This document shows, in pieces, positions 13,799 to 20,294 of a DNA stretch of 23,193 bases. Numbering within the stretch: position 1 is the first letter of the stretch; every line of letters starts with the position of its first letter. Origin of the DNA: Stenotrophomonas maltophilia (GTDB lineage: Bacteria > Pseudomonadota > Gammaproteobacteria > Xanthomonadales > Xanthomonadaceae); the NCBI GenBank assembly GCA_002435595.1, contig DJBL01000141.1:1-23193 (forward strand), written 5' to 3'. The notes beneath the pieces are model-generated. The model saw only the letters and a program-made list of their open reading frames with translations, was not told the origin of the DNA and made no database searches. The translations under genes and the position numbers were made by a program.

Positions 13799-16516
13799 TC
13801 ACACCGGCACCTCGGGCACCTTCACCCCCTGCACCGGCAAGGTCACCACCATCACCGTGGAATCGTCCGGGTCCAGCCTGGTCTTGAAGCCCAGGCTCTG
13901 GCACATCGCCAGCATGGTGCTGTTTTCGCGCAGGACCTGGCCTTCGATGATGTTCAGGCCCAGCCACTGGGCATACTCGATCATGATCGTCATCAGCCGC
14001 CAGCCGATGCCGTGGCCCTTGAGGTCCGAGCGGATCAGGATGCCGTACTCGCCGCGGTCGTAGTCGGCGTCGGCGTGCAGGCGCACCGCGCCGAGCATGT
14101 CGCCGCTACGCGGGTCGATGGCCACCAGCGCGATCGAGCGGGCGTAGTCGAGCTGGGTCAGGCGCGCGATGAACTCGTGGCTGAAGTGCTTGACCGACTG
14201 GAAGAAGCGCAGGCGCAGGTCGTCGTCGGTGACGCGGGCGAAGAACGCGCGGAACAGCGCGTCGTCTTCCGGCCGCACCGGGCGCACGAAGGCCGGCGCC
14301 CCGTCGGACAGGGTAATGGTGCGCTCCCATTCCTTGGGATACGGGAACACGGCGAAACGCGGGTGGCCACGGCCCTTGTGCAGCTTGCGCGAGGGCGCGA
14401 TGGCCACGCGTGCATCCAGCGCGATCACGCCATCGCGGTCGGCCAGCAGCGGGTTGATGTCCAGGCTGCGGATCTCGGGGATGTCGGCGGCCAGCTGGGC
14501 CAGCTTGACCAGGATCAGCGCGACCGCGCGCTCGTCGGCGGCGGGAACATCGCGGTAGGCCTTGAGGATGCGCGACACGCGGGTGCGCCCGATCAGCTCG
14601 TGCGACAGGCGCAGGTCCAGCGGCGGCAGCGCCAGCGCCTTGTCGTCGATCACCTCCACCGCGGTGCCGCCGCGGCCGAACACGATGACCGGGCCGAAGG
14701 TGGGGTCGTCGGCGATGCCGGCGATCAGTTCGCGCGCCTTGGGGCGCACGATGGTGGGTTGCACCAGCACACCGTCGATGCGCGCGTCGGGGCGCTTCTC
14801 GTGGGCACGCGCGATGATCGAGGTGGCAGCGGCGTGCACCGCCTGCAGCGTGCCCAGGTTGAGGCGCACGCCATCGACATCGGACTTGTGCGGGATGTCG
14901 GCGGAGAACACCTTGACCGCGACGGTGGCGCCCTTCTCCAGCAGCGGCTGGGCCAGGTCCATCGCTTCGTGGGCGTCACGCGCCTGCATCACCGGTGCCG
15001 AGGGAATGCCGTAGGCGGTGAGCAGCTGGTGGGTGGCGATCGGGTCCAGCCACTGCTGGCCGGCGGCGAGCGCGGCCTCGACCAGCGCGCGGGCCGCGGC
15101 GGTATCCACCACGAAGTCCTCGGGCAGGCTGGGCGGGGTTTCCATCAGCGCGGCCTGCGCGTCGCGGTAACGCACCAGGTGCTGGAAACCGCGCACCGCT
15201 TCGGCCTCGGTGGGATAGGTGGGCACGCGCGCGGCGTTGAGGGTGGCGGTGGCGCGGTCGTCGTTGCCCAGCCAGACCGCGAACACCGGTTTGTCGCGGT
15301 GGTGGCGCGGGCGCAGGCCGAGGGTGCGGGTGAGCGCCTGGGCGGCATCGGCCGAGGACGTGAAGGCGGTGGGCACGTTGACCACCAGCACCGCGTCGTT
15401 CTCGCTGTCGGACATGAGCGCATCGATCGCGGCGGCGTAGCGCTCGCCATCGGCGTCGACCACGATGTCCACCGGGTTGCTGCGCGACCAGCCTTCGGGC
15501 AGGACGCTATCGAGCTGGGCGACGGTGGCCGGCGACAGCTCGGCCAGCGTGCCGCGCAGGGCCAGCAGCTGGTCCACGGCCAGGCGCCCCACCCCGCCCC
15601 CGTTGCTGAGGATGGCCAGGCGGCGGCCGGGGAAGGTGCCGAGCCGGCCCAGGGTTTCGGCGGCGGTGAACAGCTCGTCCAGCGCACCCACGCGCAGCAG
15701 CCCGGCACGGTTGAAGGCGGCGCCGTAGACGGCATCGGTGCTGGCCAGCGCCTGTACGTGGGTGTCGGCGTCGGGATTGATGCGGATGTGCCGTCCCGAT
15801 TTGACCACCACCACCGGCTTGGCGCGCGCGGCCGCACGCGCGGCGGACATGAACTTGCGCGCGTCGCGGATGTTCTCGACGTACAGCAGGATGGCGCGGG
15901 TGCGGTAGTCGGTGGCGAAGTAGTCGAGCAGGTCGCCGAAGTCCACGTCCAGCGTGTCGCCCAGCGAGACCACGGCCGAGAAACCGACCGAGCGCGCCAC
16001 GCCCCATTCGACCAGCGCAGCGGCGATCGCGCTGGATTCGGAGATCAGCGCCAGGTCGCCCGCCTGCGGGAAGTGGGCGGCAATGCTGGCGTTGAGGCGC
16101 GCATGCGGGGCGATCACACCCAGGCAGTGCGGGCCGAGGATGCGCAGGCCCTTGGCGCGGGCGGCGGTTTCGACCTGGGCGGCCAGTGAGCCGGGCCCGT
16201 GGCTAAGGTTGGCGGTGAGGATGATGGCAGCGGCCACGCCGCGCTCGGCAGCGGTGGCCACCACCTGCGGGACGATGCTGGCCGGGGCGGTGATGATGAC
16301 CAGCTCGGGCACCCAGTCCAGGTCCTTGAGGCGCTTGACCGTGCGGATGCCGTCGATATCGCTGTAACGCGGGTTGATCCAGGCCACCTTGCCGGGAAAG
16401 CCGGTGCTGCGCAGGTTGCGCATGACCGCGCGCCCGGCCGAACGCTCGCGCGGGCTGCCGCCGATGACGGCGACCGATTGGGGACGGAAGACGGATTGCA
16501 GGTGGTAGGTGCTCAT
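13799..16516 (-). CDS. pat: Pat/YfiQ-type protein lysine acetyltransferase (acyl-CoA synthetase-like plus GNAT)
   Basis: A 905-residue fusion of an NDP-forming acyl-CoA synthetase and a GNAT acetyltransferase, the architecture of Salmonella Pat and E. coli YfiQ/PatZ (886 residues). In E. coli and Salmonella it acetylates lysines of enzymes such as acetyl-CoA synthetase. Domains in order: CoA-binding Rossmann (about 1-130, VAVIGGSPRERSAGRAVMRN), succinyl-CoA-synthetase-like regions (about 140-460, with GPHCLGVIAP and AILSNGGGVGRLAVDQ), ATP-grasp (about 480-705, with IPHKSDVDGVRLNL), then GNAT (about 740-895). The acetyl-CoA loop is RSDLKGHGIGWRLM at 829-842. His253 (DTHVQALASTDAVYGAAF) aligns with the phospho-His of active ADP-forming synthetases. 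ATG 16516 gives MSTYHLQSVF; no strong ribosome site. It stands alone between convergent and tandem neighbours, with a REP hairpin upstream. Confidence 0.93.
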   Translation of the reverse strand: MSTYHLQSVFRPQSVAVIGGSPRERSAGRAVMRNLRSTGFPGKVAWINPRYSDIDGIRTVKRLKDLDWVPELVIITAPASIVPQVVATAAERGVAAAIILTANLSHGPGSLAAQVETAARAKGLRILGPHCLGVIAPHARLNASIAAHFPQAGDLALISESSAIAAALVEWGVARSVGFSAVVSLGDTLDVDFGDLLDYFATDYRTRAILLYVENIRDARKFMSAARAAARAKPVVVVKSGRHIRINPDADTHVQALASTDAVYGAAFNRAGLLRVGALDELFTAAETLGRLGTFPGRRLAILSNGGGVGRLAVDQLLALRGTLAELSPATVAQLDSVLPEGWSRSNPVDIVVDADGERYAAAIDALMSDSENDAVLVVNVPTAFTSSADAAQALTRTLGLRPRHHRDKPVFAVWLGNDDRATATLNAARVPTYPTEAEAVRGFQHLVRYRDAQAALMETPPSLPEDFVVDTAAARALVEAALAAGQQWLDPIATHQLLTAYGIPSAPVMQARDAHEAMDLAQPLLEKGATVAVKVFSADIPHKSDVDGVRLNLGTLQAVHAAATSIIARAHEKRPDARIDGVLVQPTIVRPKARELIAGIADDPTFGPVIVFGRGGTAVEVIDDKALALPPLDLRLSHELIGRTRVSRILKAYRDVPAADERAVALILVKLAQLAADIPEIRSLDINPLLADRDGVIALDARVAIAPSRKLHKGRGHPRFAVFPYPKEWERTITLSDGAPAFVRPVRPEDDALFRAFFARVTDDDLRLRFFQSVKHFSHEFIARLTQLDYARSIALVAIDPRSGDMLGAVRLHADADYDRGEYGILIRSDLKGHGIGWRLMTIMIEYAQWLGLNIIEGQVLRENSTMLAMCQSLGFKTRLDPDDSTVMVVTLPVQGVKVPEVPV

Positions 16517-16655
16517 GGGGCCGATCAGTCACCGGTACATGGGATGACACGGTACACGGCTGCGGTGCTGGGTGGGATGATCTGGCGAGGCGGCAGGCTG
16601 CATCGGACACCAGCGCCTTTGCCCGGTCGGGACTCGGACACGGAAACCATTCCCG

Positions 16656-16678
16656 GTAGAGCCACGCCATGCGTGGCT
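16656..16678 (+). repeat. GTAG-type REP (SMAG-like) hairpin
   Basis: GTAG at 16656-16659 is followed by a perfect 8-bp stem, AGCCACGC (16660-16667), loop CAT, GCGTGGCT (16671-16678). This is the textbook form of the SMAG elements described in Stenotrophomonas maltophilia. It lies between mgtE and pat, just after the mgtE stop. Confidence 0.8.
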
Positions 16679-16696
16679 GGCTCTCACCGCATCGGG

Positions 16697-18067
16697 CTAC
16701 AACAACGTGCCGCGCAGGATCATCGCGGCGATGCTGAAGTAGATGACCAGGCCGGTGACATCCACCAACGTGGCCACGAACGGGGCCGAGGCGCTGGCCG
16801 GGTCGAAGCCGAGGCGTTTGAGGATGAAGGGCAGCATCGAGCCGGACAGCGAGCCGAAGGTGACGATGCCGACCAGCGCCGCGCCGATGGTGAGGGCCAG
16901 CAGCTGCCAGTGCTCGCCGTAGTCGTGCAGGCCCAGCAGCTGCCAGGAGACGATGCGGATCATCGCCAGCACGCCGAGGATGGCGCCGAGGGTGAGGCCG
17001 GTGGGCACCTCGCGCAGGGCCACCTTCCACCAGTCGCGCAGGCGCAGCTCGCGCAGCGCCAGGCTGCGGATCAGCAGCGACGTGGCCTGGGAGCCGGAGT
17101 TGCCGCCGGAGCTCATGATGAGCGGGATGAACAGGGTGAGCACGACGGCGCGCGCGAGCTCGTCCTCGTAGTGCTGCATGGCGCTGGCGGTGAGCATCTC
17201 GCCCAGGAACAGCACGCTGAGCCAACCGGCGCGCTTGCGGATCATGCCGAAGAAGCCGATCTGCATGTACGGCTTGTCCAACGCCTCCATGCCGCCGAAC
17301 TTGTGGGCATCCTCGGTGGATTCTTCGATGAGCGCATCGAGGATGTCATCCACGGTGACGATGCCCAGCACGTGCTGCTGGGCATCCACCACCGGGATGG
17401 CGAGCAGGTCGTGGCGGCGGATCAGCTGGGCCACTTCTTCCTGGTCCAGCTGGGCATCGACGGTGACCGGCGGATTGACCTGGGCCACGTCGAGGATGGG
17501 TTCGTCGGGCAGGCCGGTGATCAGCCGGCGCATGGTCACCACCTGCACCAGGGTGCGGGTGTGCGGGTCGAGCACGTAGATGGCGTAGACGGTCTCGCGG
17601 GTGCGCTCGACTTCGCGGATGTGCTGCAGGGTGCGACCGACGGTCCAGTCGGCGGGGACGCTGACGAACTCGGTGGTCATCAGCGCGCCGGCGGTATGCG
17701 CCGGGTAGCCGAGCAGCTGCTGGATCGACTGCCGCGCCTCGGGGCTGAGCAGCGGAATCAGGCGCGCGCGCTCTTCCTCGTCCAGTTCGTGGACGATGTC
17801 GGTGGCGCGGTCGTCGGCCATCAGCCCGAGCAGGGCGGCGGCGCGGGCCACCGGCAGGCGCCCGACCAGTTCGCCGCTGCGGTTGAGCTCGGGCTGCTCA
17901 AGCATCTTGACCGCGCGCGGCAACGGCAGCGCGGCCAGGGTGTCGGCGGCGCGCGACAGCTCCAGGGTATTGAGGAATTCCACCGCGTCGGCGGTGTTGT
18001 AGTGGTCAAGCGGTGCGCTCAGGGCGGCGGCATCGGCCACCGGGCGCAGCAGGTCTTTCTGGTTCAT
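16697..18067 (-). CDS. mgtE: Magnesium transporter MgtE
   Basis: A 456-residue Mg2+ channel, close to the 450 residues of the T. thermophilus protein. Residues about 20-125 form the helical MgtE N domain (helical repeats such as ADTLAALPLPRAVKMLEQ). Residues about 126-250 are two CBS domains (AGALMTTEFVSVPADWTV; HDLLAIPVVDAQQHVLGIVTVDDIL split here), which sense Mg2+ and close the pore. From about 275 follow five transmembrane helices, with the signature LIMSSGGNSGSQA at 317-328 and the pore Asp436 in ATLVDVTG, corresponding to Asp432 of T. thermophilus. ATG 18067 has no strong ribosome site. The gene is divergent from the K+/H+ antiporter gene, which suggests, but does not prove, shared ion-related control. 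No M-box-like riboswitch was recognised in the 288-base divergent region. Confidence 0.96.
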   Translation of the reverse strand: MNQKDLLRPVADAAALSAPLDHYNTADAVEFLNTLELSRAADTLAALPLPRAVKMLEQPELNRSGELVGRLPVARAAALLGLMADDRATDIVHELDEEERARLIPLLSPEARQSIQQLLGYPAHTAGALMTTEFVSVPADWTVGRTLQHIREVERTRETVYAIYVLDPHTRTLVQVVTMRRLITGLPDEPILDVAQVNPPVTVDAQLDQEEVAQLIRRHDLLAIPVVDAQQHVLGIVTVDDILDALIEESTEDAHKFGGMEALDKPYMQIGFFGMIRKRAGWLSVLFLGEMLTASAMQHYEDELARAVVLTLFIPLIMSSGGNSGSQATSLLIRSLALRELRLRDWWKVALREVPTGLTLGAILGVLAMIRIVSWQLLGLHDYGEHWQLLALTIGAALVGIVTFGSLSGSMLPFILKRLGFDPASASAPFVATLVDVTGLVIYFSIAAMILRGTLL

Positions 18068-18208
18068 CGGGTTCGCCTGTGGGGGATCGCCATGTGCGAC
18101 GCCAGCCGTGGCGAACCGTCCCTGGTCAGGCGGTGGCCATCACTGGCGTCGAGCAAGGTCGACTTCTACTGTCGCTGGACATCGGTTCGGGGACTCCGCA
18201 AGGGTGTA

Positions 18209-18227
18209 CTGCCGGATAGGCCGGCAG
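18209..18227. other. Perfect hairpin in the mgtE/antiporter divergent region
   Basis: CTGCCGG at 18209-18215 pairs with CCGGCAG at 18221-18227 around ATAGG. It lies midway between two divergent start codons. For the antiporter transcript, TTGACG at 18295 and CATAAT at 18321 are promoter-like but 20 bases apart, so the assignment is weak. Confidence 0.35.
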
Positions 18228-18355
18228 CGGCGGGCAGTCTGGACCGGGGCGCGGGGCCGGTCAACCCACGCGCGGGCAGCGCGTTGGGCTGCGATTGACG
18301 TTGGACGAACGCCTGCGACGCATAATGGGCGGACATTCCCTGCACAGGATCTCCC

Positions 18356-20161
18356 ATGCACAGCGGCGCCCTCGAGCTGGCCCTGGTGCTGCTGCTGGCC
18401 GCGGTGATCGCCGTACCGGTGTTCAAGAAGCTCGGCTTCGGCGCGGTGCTGGGCTACCTGGCTGCCGGCGTGGTGCTGGGCCCGGACGGCATGGGCTTTG
18501 TGCAGGATGCCGACCGCATCCTCGGCGCGGCCGAGATCGGCGTGGTGATGCTGCTGTTCGTGATCGGGCTGGAGCTGTCCCCGACCCGGCTCAAGGTGAT
18601 GCGGCGCTCGGTGTTCGGGGCCGGCGCGCTGCAGGTGGCGCTGAGTGCGGTGGTGCTGGGCAGCCTGTTGCTGCTGGACCACTTCCAGTGGAAGAGCGCG
18701 CTGATCGTGGGCCTGGCGCTGGCGCTGTCGTCCACCGCGGTGGGCCTGCAGCTGCTGTCCGAGCACAAGGCGATCAACAGCGATTACGGGCGGCTGGGCT
18801 TTGCCATCCTGCTGTTCCAGGACCTGATCGCCATTCCGCTGCTGGCCGCGATCCCACTGCTGGGCGGCGCCAAGAACGAGACCCTGCAATGGAGCGACGT
18901 GGCCGTGGCGCTGGGCGCGCTGGCGGTGGTGATCCTGTGCGGGCGGCCGGTGCTGCGCCGGCTGTTCAACATCATCGCGCGCACGCGCAGCCCCGAGGTG
19001 TTCACCGCGATGGCGCTGCTGGTGGTGCTGGGCACGGCGTGGTTCATGCAGGAAGCCGGGCTGAGTCCGAGCCTGGGCGCGTTCCTGGCCGGGGTGCTGT
19101 TGTCCGATTCGGAATTCCGGCACGAGCTGGAATCGCAGATCGAACCGTTCAAGGGCCTGCTGCTGGGCCTGTTCTTCATCGCGGTGGGCATGGGCATCGA
19201 CCTGGACCGGATCGTGGCCGAGCCGGCGATGATTGCCGCCGGCGTGGCGATCCTGCTGGTGGTGAAGTTCGGGCTGCTGTTCGGCATCGGCAAGCTGGCC
19301 AAGCTGCGCACCCGGCACGCGGTGATGCTGGGCAGCGTGCTGTGGCTGGGCGGTGAATTCGCCTTCGTGGTGTTCAACGAGGCCCAGCGCGCGCACCTGC
19401 TGGGCAGCGCCAACCACGACCGGCTGGTGGCGATCGTGGGCCTGTCGATGGCGATCACACCGTTGCTGATGATCGCGCTGCTGCGCCTGCTCGGCCGCGA
19501 GGATGCTCCCAAGGCCAGCGCACCGCCGGCCGACACGGTGGACACCGGCGGCATCCAGGCGCAGGTGATGATCGCCGGCATGGGCCGCTTCGGCCAGGTG
19601 GTGGCGCGCCTGTTGACCGCGCAGAAGATTCCGTTCGTGGCGCTGGAGTCCAACCCGGACACGGTCTCGGACCTGCGCCGGTTCGGCAACAAGCTGTATT
19701 ACGGCGACCCGACCCGGCCGGAGATGCTGCGCGCCGCCGGTGGCGAACACATCCGCGTATACGTGGTGACCCTGGACGACCCGGACGCGAACATGCGCGC
19801 CACGCGCCTGATCCGGCGCATGTACCCCGATGCGGTGGTGCTGGTGCGGGCGCGCAACCGCCAGCATGCATGGCGGTTGATGGACATGTCGGCCGAGCCG
19901 TTCCGCGAAGTGTTCGGCACCAGCCTGGAATTGAGCGAGCGCATGCTGATCGCGTTGGGGATCCCGGCCGCGACCGCGCGCAGCCACGTGCAGCGCTTCC
20001 GCGAGCACGATGAAAAGCTGCTGCGCGACCAGTACCTGGTGTACGACGACGAGGCGGCGGTGATCCAGACCTCGCGCGATGCCCGCGCGGACCTGATGCA
20101 TCTGTTCGAGGCGGATGCGGAGCGCGACGCAAAGACCGACGCCGCCGACCGGGGCGGCTGA
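18356..20161 (+). CDS. KefB/KefC-type K+/H+ antiporter (CPA2 family)
   Basis: A 601-residue glutathione-gated potassium efflux type antiporter, the same length as E. coli KefB. Residues 1-375 are the membrane domain of about 12-13 helices, with the ion-binding FQD motif at 154-156 (ILLFQDLIAIPLL) and the hallmark IEPFKGLLLGLFFIAVGMGI at 262-281. The C-terminal RCK/KTN domain begins at about 400 with QVMIAGMGRFGQVVARLL, the NAD(H)/glutathione-sensing Rossmann fold. In E. coli such proteins release K+ and acidify the cytoplasm during electrophile stress and need a KefF/KefG flavoprotein partner. None is adjacent here, so gating may differ. ATG 18356 has AGGA at 18346-18349, a good distance. Divergent from mgtE, tail to tail with the ankyrin gene. 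Confidence 0.9.
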   Translation: MHSGALELALVLLLAAVIAVPVFKKLGFGAVLGYLAAGVVLGPDGMGFVQDADRILGAAEIGVVMLLFVIGLELSPTRLKVMRRSVFGAGALQVALSAVVLGSLLLLDHFQWKSALIVGLALALSSTAVGLQLLSEHKAINSDYGRLGFAILLFQDLIAIPLLAAIPLLGGAKNETLQWSDVAVALGALAVVILCGRPVLRRLFNIIARTRSPEVFTAMALLVVLGTAWFMQEAGLSPSLGAFLAGVLLSDSEFRHELESQIEPFKGLLLGLFFIAVGMGIDLDRIVAEPAMIAAGVAILLVVKFGLLFGIGKLAKLRTRHAVMLGSVLWLGGEFAFVVFNEAQRAHLLGSANHDRLVAIVGLSMAITPLLMIALLRLLGREDAPKASAPPADTVDTGGIQAQVMIAGMGRFGQVVARLLTAQKIPFVALESNPDTVSDLRRFGNKLYYGDPTRPEMLRAAGGEHIRVYVVTLDDPDANMRATRLIRRMYPDAVVLVRARNRQHAWRLMDMSAEPFREVFGTSLELSERMLIALGIPAATARSHVQRFREHDEKLLRDQYLVYDDEAAVIQTSRDARADLMHLFEADAERDAKTDAADRGG

Positions 20162-20254
20162 CGCCCCGGCCCAGCCCATTCACCGGCAAACGCGCGCAGC
20201 GCGTGTCCGGCGCGGAAGCGTCCTCACCGGCAGGAATGGCCGGGGTGGGCCGCA

Positions 20255-20276
20255 GCCGACCCACGGTCGGCGCTAC
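20255..20276 (-). repeat. GTAG-type REP (SMAG-like) hairpin
   Basis: GCCGACC at 20255-20261, loop CAC, GGTCGGC at 20265-20271, then G and CTAC (20273-20276). On the minus strand it reads GTAG-C-GCCGACC-GTG-GGTCGGC, the SMAG form. It sits between the convergent ends of the antiporter and ankyrin genes. Confidence 0.75.
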
Positions 20277-20294
20277 GATCGGGGTGGCGTGGAA

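Noticed and set aside
14012..16189. 725-codon plus-strand ORF opposite pat
   Set aside because: Composition is that of an antisense shadow (GVGVQAH, RRGHELARV type strings); pat on the minus strand has clear domain motifs throughout.
16199..18298. 699-codon plus-strand ORF opposite mgtE and the start of pat
   Set aside because: It crosses two well-supported minus-strand genes and the REP hairpin, and shows no domain.
18068..18355. Mg2+ riboswitch (M-box) upstream of mgtE
   Set aside because: Only a simple hairpin is visible and none of the M-box architecture was recognised by eye. A covariance-model search would settle this.
18140..20179. 679-codon minus-strand ORF opposite the K+/H+ antiporter
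   Set aside because: His/Gln/Arg-rich shadow of a strongly supported membrane protein gene.
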